Source of the DNA: Labrys sp. KNU-23
GTDB taxonomy: Bacteria > Pseudomonadota > Alphaproteobacteria > Rhizobiales > Labraceae
DNA: 64,000 nt
Assembly (NCBI RefSeq): GCF_008330945.1
Contig: NZ_CP043489.1
Location: forward strand, 1,116,001 to 1,180,000
Direction: 5' to 3'
Shown here piece by piece: positions 45,828-54,864 of this stretch (positions are counted from its first letter, which is position 1; every line of letters begins with the position of its first letter). The notes beneath the pieces are model-generated. The model did no database searches. It was not told where the DNA came from and was given only the letters and a program-made list of their open reading frames with translations. Position numbers and translations under genes: made by a program.

Positions 45828-46817
45828 TCACAGCGTCACCACGACCTTGCCGAACTGCTGGTTGCTCTCCAGGAAGCGATGGGCCTCGACGATCTCGTCG
45901 AAGGCGAATGCCCTAGCGATCACGGGGCGGAGCGTGCCGTCCCGTACCCCCGCGAGAATGAACGCCTTGGCGGCTTCGAGGCGCACAGGATCCTCCGTGA
46001 TTTCATAGACTCGATAACCGCGAAGTATCAGGCTCTTGCTGAGGACGGTGAACAGCGGGAAAGGCGTCGGCTCGCTGCTCAATCCACCATATTCGATCAG
46101 CATGCCGCCGATTGTCATGGCTGAGGTCAGCGGCACGAACACGGGACCGCCAACCGCATCGAAGACCACACGCACGCCCTGCCGACCGGTGATCGCCTTC
46201 AGCCGCGCTTCGAGATCTTCCTCGTCAGCAGCAATGACTTCAGCCGCGCCATGGTCCTGCAAGGCCTGCTTCTTGGCCGAGGTTCGGGTGATGGCGATCG
46301 GCCTGGCGCCGACACGATTGGCGATCTGGATCGCCGCTAGTCCGACGCTGCTCGACGCCGCCGTGATGGCCACGAAATCCTGACTGCCGATCCCGGCAAT
46401 ATCGACCAGCGCACCATAGGCGGTGAGATATTGCATCCACAGCGCGGCTGCAGCCTGCCAATCGAGCGAGGCTGGATGCTTGACCACGACTTCGGCGGGA
46501 AAAGTGGCAAACTCGCCATAAGCGGGCCAGCGCATCATCGAGCGGGGCGGAATGACGCTGACGGCCTCACCGGGTGAGAAACCATCGACGCCATCCCCGA
46601 TTGCCTCAACGATACCGGCTGCCTCAAGGCCGAGGCCCGACGGCAAGGCCGGCTCCTCGATATAGCTGCCTCTGCGCAACAGCGCTTCGGCCCGGTTGAG
46701 CCCCAGCGCCTTGACCCGGATGCGGATCTCGCCCGGCCCCGGCGCGGCAAGCTCGGTCTCCTCGATCTGAAGGACCTCCGGGCCACCGAGGCGATGGAAA
46801 CGAACGATGCGAGCCAT
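45828..46817 (-). CDS. Zinc-independent quinone oxidoreductase (MDR superfamily)
   Basis: The 329-residue protein resembles NADPH:quinone oxidoreductases: RFHRLGGPEVLQIEETELAA at the start, LGLNRAEALLRRG, and the nucleotide-binding region AITAASSSVGLAAIQIANRV at about 152-171. AASSSVG replaces the more common GAAGGVG, still compatible with binding. It lacks the zinc ligands. AGGAG eight bases before ATG 46817 fixes the start. It is divergent from a LysR gene that probably controls it. Confidence 0.9.
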   Translation of the reverse strand: MARIVRFHRLGGPEVLQIEETELAAPGPGEIRIRVKALGLNRAEALLRRGSYIEEPALPSGLGLEAAGIVEAIGDGVDGFSPGEAVSVIPPRSMMRWPAYGEFATFPAEVVVKHPASLDWQAAAALWMQYLTAYGALVDIAGIGSQDFVAITAASSSVGLAAIQIANRVGARPIAITRTSAKKQALQDHGAAEVIAADEEDLEARLKAITGRQGVRVVFDAVGGPVFVPLTSAMTIGGMLIEYGGLSSEPTPFPLFTVLSKSLILRGYRVYEITEDPVRLEAAKAFILAGVRDGTLRPVIARAFAFDEIVEAHRFLESNQQFGKVVVTL

Positions 46818-46920
46818 TAAATTCACTCCTAATCAACTGAACTGAATGTGCTATGCATCCCTTCTATTCCGCGATAAATAGCTCTCCGAGAAGAGCAGAT
46901 GAAACCAATGGTTTTTAATA
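46818..46920. promoter_or_regulatory. Quinone oxidoreductase / LysR divergent promoter region
   Basis: This 103-base region separates divergent genes and should hold the LysR operator. A short inverted repeat GCTCT-ccgaga-AGAGC lies near 46882-46897. No unique T-N11-A box can be chosen. Confidence 0.4.
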
Positions 46921-47820
46921 ATGGATCGTCTTGCCAGCATGGCCGTCTTCGTCAAGGCGGTCGATCTCGGTTCCTTCGCAGCCGCAGCCGCAGCGCTTGA
47001 TCTGTCGGGACCGATGGTCGGCAAGCATGTCCGCTTTCTCGAAGAGCGCCTGCACGTTCGCCTGCTCAATCGCACAACGCGCCGCCAGAGCCTGACCGAT
47101 TTCGGACGCGCCTATTACGAGCGTTGCCGCATCGTGCTCGCCGAGGCCGAAGCTGCGGACGCCCTCGCTGCGGATCAGCTTTCCGAGCCGCGCGGAAAAT
47201 TGCGCGTCGCCATGCCTTCCCTGTTCGGGCGCCGCTGCGTCCTGCCGATCCTGCTGGAACTGGCACGGCAATATCCCGGCCTCGAACTCGACCTGTCGCT
47301 CGGTGACACCATCACTGACCTCGCCGAGCAGGGCAGCGATCTGGCGATCCGGACCGGCTTTCTCGAAGACAGGACCGGCCTGATCGCGCGCCGGGTCGCG
47401 CGCCAGCGCATGGTCGTCTGCGCCGCGCCGTCCTATCTCGCTCGTCATGGCGAACCTCGGCGGATCGAAGACCTCGCCGCTCACCCGGCCATCATCTATC
47501 ACCGTTCCGGCCGCATCCGCCCCTGGTTGTTTCCTCTCGGGCAGGAACGCCCGGCGGAATTCATGCCCAAGGGACGATTCCTGCTCAACGACCTCGACGC
47601 CGTCGCCGATACTGCAGAGGCCGGCATGGGGCTGGCCTGGCTGCCCTCCTGGCTCGTCCGCGAGCGCCTCCAGGCCGGGACGCTGGTCAAGCTCCTGCCC
47701 GAGCAGCCCGACTTTCTCTACGATGCCTATGCGCTATGGCTTGAAACCCCGCATCTGCCGCTGAAGGTGCGCGTGACCGTCGATGCCCTGGCTGCCGCCC
47801 TGCCAGCGATGATGGCCTAA
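46921..47820 (+). CDS. LysR-family transcriptional regulator
   Basis: The 299-residue regulator has an N-terminal winged helix (MAVFVKAVDLGSFAAAAAAL then LSGPMVGKHVRFLEERLHVR at about 7-46) with the usual RLLNRTTRRQSLTDFG hinge, and a LysR effector domain. Its pattern places it in the group that controls neighbouring oxidoreductases in proteobacteria. The divergent quinone oxidoreductase is the likely target. The effector is unknown. Confidence 0.92.
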   Translation: MDRLASMAVFVKAVDLGSFAAAAAALDLSGPMVGKHVRFLEERLHVRLLNRTTRRQSLTDFGRAYYERCRIVLAEAEAADALAADQLSEPRGKLRVAMPSLFGRRCVLPILLELARQYPGLELDLSLGDTITDLAEQGSDLAIRTGFLEDRTGLIARRVARQRMVVCAAPSYLARHGEPRRIEDLAAHPAIIYHRSGRIRPWLFPLGQERPAEFMPKGRFLLNDLDAVADTAEAGMGLAWLPSWLVRERLQAGTLVKLLPEQPDFLYDAYALWLETPHLPLKVRVTVDALAAALPAMMA

Positions 47821-47853
47821 GGATTGCCTCAGAGCCAGTTCCAGAGGCAATCC
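47821..47853. terminator. Convergent terminator hairpin (overlaps ubiA end)
   Basis: GGATTGCCTC (47821-47830) pairs perfectly with GAGGCAATCC (47844-47853) around a 13-base loop. It starts right after the LysR stop and includes the last codons of ubiA. Confidence 0.75.
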
Positions 47854-48791
47854 GCCATCAGGCCGGCGAACAGGATGGCGCCGGCGTCGCGGTTGGAGCG
47901 GAACAGGATCAGGCACAGCGCGCCGTCGCGATGATCGAAGCGCATGACCTGCCGGGCAAGGTGCACGGCAAAACCGGCTAGACCGAGATAGGACAGGAGA
48001 CCGGCACCATTGGCGGCCAGGGCCAGCCCGATCAGCACCACGGCGCCGACATAGAACGCGCCGACCGCGCCGCGCGCCTTGTCGCCGAACAGCAGCGCCG
48101 TCGAGCGCACGCCGACGATCGCGTCGTCCTCCTTGTCCTGGCAGGCATAGATGGTGTCATAGGCGATCACCCACAGCACCGATCCGGCAAACAGCAGCAG
48201 CGCCGGCAGGGCCAGCCCCGCCGCGGCGCCCGCCCAGCCCATCAGCGCGCCCCAGGAAAAGGCAAGGCCAAGAACGGCCTGGGGCCAGGAAGTGATCCGC
48301 TTCATGAAAGGGTAGACGGCCACCACCGCCAGCGAGGAAATCCCCAGCAACACGGCAAAAAGGTTGAACTGCAGCAAAATGACAAGGCCGATCAGGCCCT
48401 GCGCCCCAAGCCAGGCCGCGGCGGCAAGGACCGTGACCTGCCCCGACGGAATCGGCCGCGAGCGCGTACGCTCGACCTTGTCGTCGATGTCCCGATCCGC
48501 GAGATCGTTAAGCGTGCAGCCGGCGCCGCGCATGACGAAGGCACCGATCAGGAACAGCGCCAGATGCCAGAGCGTCTGGCCTGCCCCGCCGTGGTGAAGG
48601 GCCACCAGCGCCGCCGACCACCAGCAGGGCCACATCAAAAGCCAACCACCGATCGGACGATCGGCGCGCGACAGGCGCAGGAAAGGTCGCCAGGCAGCCG
48701 GCGCGTGGCGATCGACCCAGTTGCCGGTGGGCGCGTCGGCCACCTTGCTCGCCAGCCCGGTCAGACCAGCCTCGGCGGGACGCAGCGCCAT
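47829..48791 (-). CDS. ubiA: 4-hydroxybenzoate polyprenyltransferase
   Basis: UbiA attaches the polyprenyl tail to 4-hydroxybenzoate in ubiquinone synthesis, at the inner membrane. The 320-residue protein has about eight helices and both Asp-rich motifs: NDLADRDID at 95-103 followed by RTRSRPIPSG, and YDTIYACQDKEDD. GGGGAG nine bases upstream supports ATG 48791. The exported-protein gene upstream runs in the same direction. Confidence 0.95.
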   Translation of the reverse strand: MALRPAEAGLTGLASKVADAPTGNWVDRHAPAAWRPFLRLSRADRPIGGWLLMWPCWWSAALVALHHGGAGQTLWHLALFLIGAFVMRGAGCTLNDLADRDIDDKVERTRSRPIPSGQVTVLAAAAWLGAQGLIGLVILLQFNLFAVLLGISSLAVVAVYPFMKRITSWPQAVLGLAFSWGALMGWAGAAAGLALPALLLFAGSVLWVIAYDTIYACQDKEDDAIVGVRSTALLFGDKARGAVGAFYVGAVVLIGLALAANGAGLLSYLGLAGFAVHLARQVMRFDHRDGALCLILFRSNRDAGAILFAGLMADCLWNWL

Positions 48792-48806
48792 GCCGGCAAT
48801 CTCCCC

Positions 48807-49271
48807 TTACTGCAGGCGCAGATTGACGGGTGGCTTGGGCGCTGCAGGCCCACCCCCGCCACGACCGGGCGGCGGCGCGGCCTGCTGGCGCGGCGGATGG
48901 GAGCAGATCTTCGCCTTGGTTTTCTGCGTCTGGCTCAAATCGGCCGTGATCTGCTTGATGTTCTCGTCCGTGATCGAGCAGAATTCCTTGTTGGACTGCA
49001 TGTAGTCCAGCATCTTCTTGTCGTTCTCGATATAGGAGCTGAGGCTGCCGCAGAACTCGTTGAACGTCTTCTTGGCCTGCTCGAAGGTCTTGGGCCGCCC
49101 GCGCTTGTTGATCGCCTGCAACGCGAGTGCGATCTTCCCACGGCGATCGATCATCGGCTGCAGGTCCTTGTTGCAGAACTGATTGCCGATCGGAGCCGAC
49201 TCCTGCGCTGCTACCGGCGCAGCGGCCAGCAAGGTGCCGGCGACGAGGGAAATCGAAACGAGACGCAACAT
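48807..49271 (-). CDS. Exported four-cysteine protein of unknown function
   Basis: I do not recognise a family. The 154-residue protein has a signal peptide (LVSISLVAGTLLAAAPVAAQ, cleavage near residue 22), a helical central part with cysteines at 33, 74, 98 and 123, and a Pro/Gly-rich tail (QQAAPPPGRGGGGPAAPKPP). The four cysteines suggest two disulphides in the periplasm. It lies 15 bases upstream of ubiA in the same direction, but a link to ubiquinone is not implied. Confidence 0.7.
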   Translation of the reverse strand: MLRLVSISLVAGTLLAAAPVAAQESAPIGNQFCNKDLQPMIDRRGKIALALQAINKRGRPKTFEQAKKTFNEFCGSLSSYIENDKKMLDYMQSNKEFCSITDENIKQITADLSQTQKTKAKICSHPPRQQAAPPPGRGGGGPAAPKPPVNLRLQ

Positions 49272-49493
49272 GAGGACATCCGCAAGATTGGTGGTGACAC
49301 TCTCGATACAGAGGAACTATTGATCTCGCAAGTTCGGGGCAGCTTGATGGCGTGTCCACCCCCTGTTTTTCTGGCGTGTTTTGCAATTCGAACATGACGG
49401 CAGTAACCGCAAAGACGCTTCGAAACAAAAAATTGCAGCAAACGAGCGTTCATGCCTGGACGCGCTTTGCTCTTGAGAAAAAAGACCCAGTAC

Positions 49494-50231
49494 ATGGCCG
49501 CCTATGATTTTCTTTCCGTCCGGCTTTTCGTCGACGCTCCGCTTGGCGAAGGACAGCCCGTTGCCCTCGACAAGACGCAGCAAAACTATCTGGGCAATGT
49601 CCTGCGCCTGAAATCGGGGGCACGCATCCTGGTCTTCAACGGCACTGACGGCGAATTTGCCGCCGCCGTGACGCATGAAGGCAAGCGCATCGGCCTGGAG
49701 GTCGAGGAGCAGACCCGATCCCAGACGCCGACCCCGACGCTGCGCTGGCTGTTCGCCCCCCTCAAGCATGCAAGGCTCGACTACATGGTGCAGAAGGCGG
49801 TGGAGATGGGCGTCGGCACCATCGAGCCTGTGATTACCCGCCGCACCCAGGTTTCCCGGGTCAATCTCGAGCGCATGCGGGCCAATGCCATCGAGGCGGC
49901 CGAGCAATGCGGCGTGATTTCCGTGCCGGAGATCAAGCCGGAACAGAACCTGATGCGGCTTGCCGAAGACTGGAATCCCGGCGTGCACCTGATCTTCTGC
50001 GACGAGAGTGCCGCAATCGCCAGCCCGCTCGAGGCGCTCGCTGCCGTTCCCAGGGGACCACTCTCGGTGCTGATCGGTCCGGAAGGCGGCTTCGACGATG
50101 TCGAGCGCAGCGCCATAAGCCGCATACCCAACCATACCCGCCTCTCCCTCGGTCCCCGCATCCTGCGGGCCGATACGGCGGCGGTGGCGGCCCTCGCCTT
50201 GGTGCAGGCTGCCCGTGGAGACTGGCGCTGA
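49494..50231 (+). CDS. rsmE: 16S rRNA (uracil-1498-N3)-methyltransferase
   Basis: RsmE methylates U1498 in the small ribosomal subunit. The 245-residue SPOUT enzyme has an N-terminal PUA-like part (VRLFVDAPLGEGQPVALD; YLGNVLRLKSGARILVFNG) and the knotted C-terminal domain (MVQKAVEMGVGTIEPVITRR; LIGPEGGFDDVE; SLGPRILRADTA). ATG 49494 matches the usual family N-terminus; an upstream ATG at 49452 would add 14 residues. Confidence 0.94.
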   Translation: MAAYDFLSVRLFVDAPLGEGQPVALDKTQQNYLGNVLRLKSGARILVFNGTDGEFAAAVTHEGKRIGLEVEEQTRSQTPTPTLRWLFAPLKHARLDYMVQKAVEMGVGTIEPVITRRTQVSRVNLERMRANAIEAAEQCGVISVPEIKPEQNLMRLAEDWNPGVHLIFCDESAAIASPLEALAAVPRGPLSVLIGPEGGFDDVERSAISRIPNHTRLSLGPRILRADTAAVAALALVQAARGDWR

Positions 50232-50377
50232 GGCAGGGTGCCGACCACTACAGGAAGGAGCGAGACTTGCCCTCTCCTTTTTCCCTCACACTTTTGACGC
50301 GATCTTGTGTCGGCGCCTGATTGTTTTCCCGGATGGCACTGTCTATGGTCCGGGCCGTTTTGTAAGGTTCTTCCCGC

Positions 50378-51748
50378 ATGGCCCGCGACGTAATCGATTC
50401 AACCCCCATTGGCTCGCGCGACGAACTCGTCGCCTGGATCGAAAAGGGCGTCAAACCGCCGTCCCAATTCCGGATCGGCACGGAGCATGAGAAGTTTCCC
50501 TTCCGGGTTGGCACGCACCAGCCGGTTCCCTATGAGGGAACCAATGGCATCCGCGCTTTGCTCGAGGGCATGCAAGCCATGCTCGGCTGGGAACCGATCA
50601 TGGAAGGCGAGCATATCATCGGCATGCTCGACATCACCGGCGGCGGCGCCATCTCGCTCGAACCCGGCGGTCAGTTCGAACTCTCCGGCGCGCCCCTGAA
50701 CTCGATCCACCAGACTTGTTCGGAAATTCACGCCCATCTCGCCCAGGTGCGCGAGATCGGCGGCCCGCTCGGCATCCGTTTCCTGGGCCTTGGCATGTCG
50801 CCGGTCTGGACGCGCGGCGAGACGCCGCGCATGCCCAAGCGCCGCTACGAGATCATGACGAACTACATGCCCAAGGTCGGCGTGATGGGCCTCGACATGA
50901 TGTACCGGACCTCGACGGTGCAGGTGAATCTCGACTTCTCCTCCGAAGCCGACATGGTGAAGAAGCTGCGCGTCTCGCTTGCCCTGCAGCCGATCGCCAC
51001 CGCTATCTTCGCCAATTCACCCTTCCTGCACGGCAAGCCCAACGGCTTCCTGTCGCTGCGCTCGGAAGTCTGGCGCCACACCGATCTCGACCGCACCGGC
51101 ATGCTGCCCTTTGCCTTCGAGGACGGCATGGGCTTCGAGCGCTATGTCGACTATGCCCTCGACGTACCGCTCTATTTCGTCAAGCGCGGCGACGTCTATC
51201 ACGACGTAGCCGGGTCGTCCTTCCGCGACCTCCTGGCCGGCACCCTGCCGCAATTGCCGGGCGAACGCGCCACCATGTCGGACTGGGCCAACCATCTCGG
51301 CACGCTGTTCCCGGAAGTGCGGCTGAAGCGCTATCTCGAAATGCGCGGCGCCGATGCCGGGCCGACCGGCAAGCTTGCCGCGCTCTCGGCCTTCTGGGTC
51401 GGCCTGCTCTATTCCAACGAGACGCTCGACGCGGCCTGGGACCTGGTGAAGGATTGGAGCGAAGCAGAGCGCCAGGCCTTGCGCGATTCGGTCAGCCGGC
51501 AGGCGTTGAAGACCCCCTTCCGCCGCGAAAACGTCCGCGATATCGCCCACAGGACCCTCGCCATCGCGCGCCAGGGCCTCAAGGCCCGCAACATCGAGGA
51601 TTGGGAAGGCCGCAACGAGGAACATTTCCTCGATGGCCTGGACGACGTCGTCGAGAGCGGCGTCACCGCGGCCGATGAGATGCTGGCCCGCTATCATGGC
51701 GAATGGCGCGGCAAGATCGACCCGATCTTCGACGAAAAGGCCTATTGA
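50378..51748 (+). CDS. gshA: Glutamate-cysteine ligase, plant/alphaproteobacterial type
   Basis: The enzyme joins glutamate and cysteine, the first step of glutathione synthesis. The 456-residue protein matches the group found in plants and alphaproteobacteria: QFRIGTEHEKFPFRVGTHQP at about 30-49, GGAISLEPGGQFELSGAPL, RYEIMTNYMPKVGVMGLDMM and YRTSTVQVNLDFSSEADM. gshB is not nearby. AAGG lies about ten bases before the ATG. Confidence 0.95.
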   Translation: MARDVIDSTPIGSRDELVAWIEKGVKPPSQFRIGTEHEKFPFRVGTHQPVPYEGTNGIRALLEGMQAMLGWEPIMEGEHIIGMLDITGGGAISLEPGGQFELSGAPLNSIHQTCSEIHAHLAQVREIGGPLGIRFLGLGMSPVWTRGETPRMPKRRYEIMTNYMPKVGVMGLDMMYRTSTVQVNLDFSSEADMVKKLRVSLALQPIATAIFANSPFLHGKPNGFLSLRSEVWRHTDLDRTGMLPFAFEDGMGFERYVDYALDVPLYFVKRGDVYHDVAGSSFRDLLAGTLPQLPGERATMSDWANHLGTLFPEVRLKRYLEMRGADAGPTGKLAALSAFWVGLLYSNETLDAAWDLVKDWSEAERQALRDSVSRQALKTPFRRENVRDIAHRTLAIARQGLKARNIEDWEGRNEEHFLDGLDDVVESGVTAADEMLARYHGEWRGKIDPIFDEKAY

Positions 51749-51798
51749 GCCAACCGGGCAAAGCCGATTCGAGTAGAACACTCTGGCTCTGCGAAATC

Positions 51799-51825
51799 AC
51801 GGGTGCTGCCCGGACCAGCACCCGT
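51799..51825. terminator. Bidirectional hairpin between gshA and the lyase-like gene
   Basis: ACGGGTGCTG (51799-51808) pairs perfectly over 10 bp with CAGCACCCGT (51816-51825) around a seven-base loop, in the short gap between convergent genes. Confidence 0.8.
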
Positions 51826-51836
51826 TCGTCAGGCAG

Positions 51837-53657
51837 TTATTGCAGCCCTGCCTTCGGCAATGGCCGGCCTTCCGGAGGCTTCGGTCCGCCGGCATAGAAT
51901 TTCGATGCCGGGTTGGCCTGCAGGAAATCATAGACCACCATGCCGATCGGGCGTTTCGGGCGTTCCGCCCCTGGCTGCTGCCATGGCACGACCTGACGCA
52001 GCGCCGCGAGAGCTTCGGCAGGCGCCTTGCCGAAATTGCGGGATGGATTCTGAATCTTGCGGATCTCCATCCAGTAGCTCGCGGTCAGCAGGTCATGCGC
52101 GAGCAGTTCGAAAGAGAGGTCGACGGCCTTGCGGGCGCGTTCGGTCTTGATCCTGGTCTGTGCCTGGAGATCCTCGACCGTCGAGACGATGGCCTGGCCG
52201 GCCGGCGTGACGGGCGCGCCCATCTCGGCAAGCTCCTGCCACAGGTCGGTCGGCAGGTAGCCGCCAAATGTCGGCGCGTTCTTCCGCATTTCGGCGTTCA
52301 GGACATCGGCCGGCTTGACCACGGTGAAGAACGGGTTCTTGAACCGTTCGATCCGCTGGGCGATCACCACGCCCATATTTGTCAGGGCGAGGGTGAACGC
52401 TTCGACCTGATTGGCGAGCGGATAGGGATCCCAGTTCGCGTTGGAGAAGATGTAGCCCGACTTGCCGCCGCTGAGTTTGCCGCCCTTGACGTGGTACTTC
52501 ATGAATTGCGGCGTGCTCAGTTCCCAGGAACTTTCCGAGGTGAGCCCCGGCATGGTGGCGGGATTGTGATCCGATGAATTGATGGAAAGACTGACGGAAT
52601 CCCTGAGATCCGCCCAGGCCTGCCAGGCTGAGCCCTGCCGCTGGCTCGAGGCCCGCATGCTCTCCGGATCCTGGATGATGCGGGCGGCGTCCTCGTCGAA
52701 CAGATAGCTGCCCCTGATCATGTCCATGATGCGGGCGGCGTTCCAGGTGAGCCAGTCATAGGGGCGCATCGACTGGACCGGAGCGGAAATCGGCGTGACG
52801 CTGGAATTCATGCCAAGCAGGTCCATCGCATAGACGAGATCGGCCCATTCCAGCAGCCTGCAGGAGTCCTCGAGCAGCAGAACCGCCTGTGCCTGCGCAT
52901 AGGCATTCGTGCTGATCAATGCTGCTTCATCCGCGGCAAAAGGTTCGAGGGGCTTGATGCCGGCCTGGGCGAGAGCCTTGGAGGCGGGCATCCGGACGCC
53001 GCGGTAATAGGCCTCCCCCTCCCCGACCATTGCCGCTCCGATATTGCCCAGGGTGTTCAGATCGCCCTCGCCGAGCGTGCCGCGCGATTGCACGACGGGC
53101 GTGACGCGCCTGTTCAGCATGTCGACGAGGATCTGCGTCAAGGGCGGACTGGCGGCCTCGTATGACATCGTATTGGCGCGAATGGCCATGATGGCGCGCA
53201 CCAGGGCCTCTTCCCGGATCTCCGGCCCATAACCGTCCCTGACGCCATCCTTGAAGCGCGCGAGCTGCTGGTCCTTCAGGAGCTTGGTGTTCTCGGGCGT
53301 CGTCGGATCGCCGGAAAAGATCACCGTCTCGCGCTGATCCCCGGCGCCGCGATTGAACCAGTAGATCGTCACGTTCTCGGCGGCGCCCTGCAGCAGAAGG
53401 CCATAGGCATCGGCCGAGCGCTGCCGCGCTTCAGGGCTGAGCTCGACCTTGGCGCCGTTGCGGGCGATCTCGACAACCTGCTGGTAGGTGAGGTCGCGCC
53501 CCGTCAGCGTGATCGTCCTTTCGAGCTCGGTTTCGCTGATCGGCTGGTATTTGTCGGCTTCTTCAAACGCTCTCGCCGGTGGCGCCGAAGAAAACAGGAA
53601 AGTAACGGCCACGACAGTCAGAAATATGCGGATTGGATACGTATCACGCCTTGACAT
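51837..53657 (-). CDS. Exported aromatic amino acid lyase (HAL/PAL) homologue lacking the MIO motif
   Basis: The 606-residue protein has a signal peptide (IFLTVVAVTFLFSSAPPARA, about 11-30) and aligns along its length with histidine/phenylalanine ammonia-lyases: TGRDLTYQQVVEIARNGAKV, VTIYWFNRGAG in place of IYGINTGFG (Tyr99 kept), RGTLGEGDLNTLGNIG followed by VGEGEAYYRG, and NSSDHNPATMPG. Where active lyases have Ala-Ser-Gly, which cyclises to the MIO electrophile, this protein has Gly196-Glu197-Gly198. The usual NGTQ-like segment is also replaced (STNA). It is therefore unlikely to be a normal MIO lyase. The start at 53657 has AGGAG eight bases upstream. A binding role or new chemistry in the periplasm is open. 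Confidence 0.8.
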   Translation of the reverse strand: MSRRDTYPIRIFLTVVAVTFLFSSAPPARAFEEADKYQPISETELERTITLTGRDLTYQQVVEIARNGAKVELSPEARQRSADAYGLLLQGAAENVTIYWFNRGAGDQRETVIFSGDPTTPENTKLLKDQQLARFKDGVRDGYGPEIREEALVRAIMAIRANTMSYEAASPPLTQILVDMLNRRVTPVVQSRGTLGEGDLNTLGNIGAAMVGEGEAYYRGVRMPASKALAQAGIKPLEPFAADEAALISTNAYAQAQAVLLLEDSCRLLEWADLVYAMDLLGMNSSVTPISAPVQSMRPYDWLTWNAARIMDMIRGSYLFDEDAARIIQDPESMRASSQRQGSAWQAWADLRDSVSLSINSSDHNPATMPGLTSESSWELSTPQFMKYHVKGGKLSGGKSGYIFSNANWDPYPLANQVEAFTLALTNMGVVIAQRIERFKNPFFTVVKPADVLNAEMRKNAPTFGGYLPTDLWQELAEMGAPVTPAGQAIVSTVEDLQAQTRIKTERARKAVDLSFELLAHDLLTASYWMEIRKIQNPSRNFGKAPAEALAALRQVVPWQQPGAERPKRPIGMVVYDFLQANPASKFYAGGPKPPEGRPLPKAGLQ

Positions 53658-53933
53658 ACACATTTCTCCTATCAGTTAACGGAAATCCTATTCGATACTT
53701 CACCTATTAGAAAAAAATATTCATATAAGTAAAAAATTCTTACTGAGTTTTGTCAATCGAGCGAAACGAAGAATCCATGTCGCACAGGTCCCATGCCAGG
53801 ATGGAGGCTTGTTCGGGCCCGATGAGCGCGAACGGGTTGAGGCATCCATCTCCCGCAACCATCAACCGGCGCGATGATTTCCATTCGCGAGCTTGATTGG
53901 ACCAATCCGGCAAATCCCCCGATAATCCAGAAC

Positions 53934-54857
53934 ATGACCAGCACGACTTTGAAGGCAGGACCGAGCGAGGCAGCGCCTCTCGGAGCTACCGATCTCGGCC
54001 TCTATGCCGGGGTCGTTTTCGTTTGGGGAACGTCCTGGATCGCGCTGCACATGCAGCTCGGCGTGGTCGCGCCGGAAGTGTCGCTGCTGTGGCGCTTCCT
54101 GCTCGCCGCAGTGATGATGCTGGGCTGGGTCATGCTGTCGGGCGCTCCGCTGTCCTTTGCCTGGAAGGACCATCTCAGCTTCGCCGGGCTTGGCCTGTTG
54201 CTCTTTTCCACCAATTTCCTGTGCTTCTACTATGGCGGCCTGTCGACGCCCTCCGGCCTGCTCGCCGTGGTCTTTTCACTGGCCTCGGTGTTCAACATCG
54301 TGCTGAGCGCCCTGATTTTCGGCCAGAAGCCCAACCTGCGCTCGGTCATCGCCGCCTTGATGGGTTTTGCCGGGGTCGGCCTGATGTTCGCGCCGCAGCT
54401 CGCCGGCGACCATCTCTCCGGCGCGGCCCTCACCGGCCTCATCCTGTGCGTAATCGGCACCCTCAGCTTCTGCTTTGGCAACATGCTGACCCTCAGCCTG
54501 AAGAAGCGCGCCATTTCCCTCACCTCCGCCACCGCCTGGGGCATGGTCTACGGCTCGCTTTTCCTGTTCGTCTTCAGCCTCGCGCGCGGGCAGGCCTTCA
54601 TCATCGAGCCCAACCTGCCCTATCTCGGCGCCCTGCTCTGGTCGGCCCTGCTCTCCTCGGTCCTGGCCTTTGCCGCCTACCTCACCTTGCTGTCGCGCAT
54701 CGGGGCCAGCCGGGCCGGCTATTCCACCGTGCTGTTCCCGGTAGTGGCGCTGGCCATTTCGACGATCTTCGAAGGCTATGTCTGGAGCGCGCTGGCCATA
54801 GCAGGCCTGGCGGTCGTGCTGGCCGGCAATCTCCTGATGCTGACCGGGCGGCGCTGA
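53934..54857 (+). CDS. DMT-superfamily (EamA) transporter
   Basis: This 307-residue inner-membrane protein has ten predicted helices in two EamA repeats (YAGVVFVWGTSWIALHMQLG; MGFAGVGLMFAPQLAGDHLS; FPVVALAISTIFEGYVWSAL). Members export amino acids or other small metabolites. ATG 53934 was chosen because it precedes the first helix with a short N-terminus; an in-frame ATG at 53874 adds 20 residues, and neither has a strong ribosome-binding site. It is divergent from the lyase-like gene. Confidence 0.88.
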   Translation: MTSTTLKAGPSEAAPLGATDLGLYAGVVFVWGTSWIALHMQLGVVAPEVSLLWRFLLAAVMMLGWVMLSGAPLSFAWKDHLSFAGLGLLLFSTNFLCFYYGGLSTPSGLLAVVFSLASVFNIVLSALIFGQKPNLRSVIAALMGFAGVGLMFAPQLAGDHLSGAALTGLILCVIGTLSFCFGNMLTLSLKKRAISLTSATAWGMVYGSLFLFVFSLARGQAFIIEPNLPYLGALLWSALLSSVLAFAAYLTLLSRIGASRAGYSTVLFPVVALAISTIFEGYVWSALAIAGLAVVLAGNLLMLTGRR

Positions 54858-54864
54858 GCATACC

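Noticed and set aside
53874..53933. 20-residue N-terminal extension of the DMT transporter
   Set aside because: Polar and proline-rich, unlike family N-termini; kept only as an alternative because neither start has a strong ribosome-binding site.
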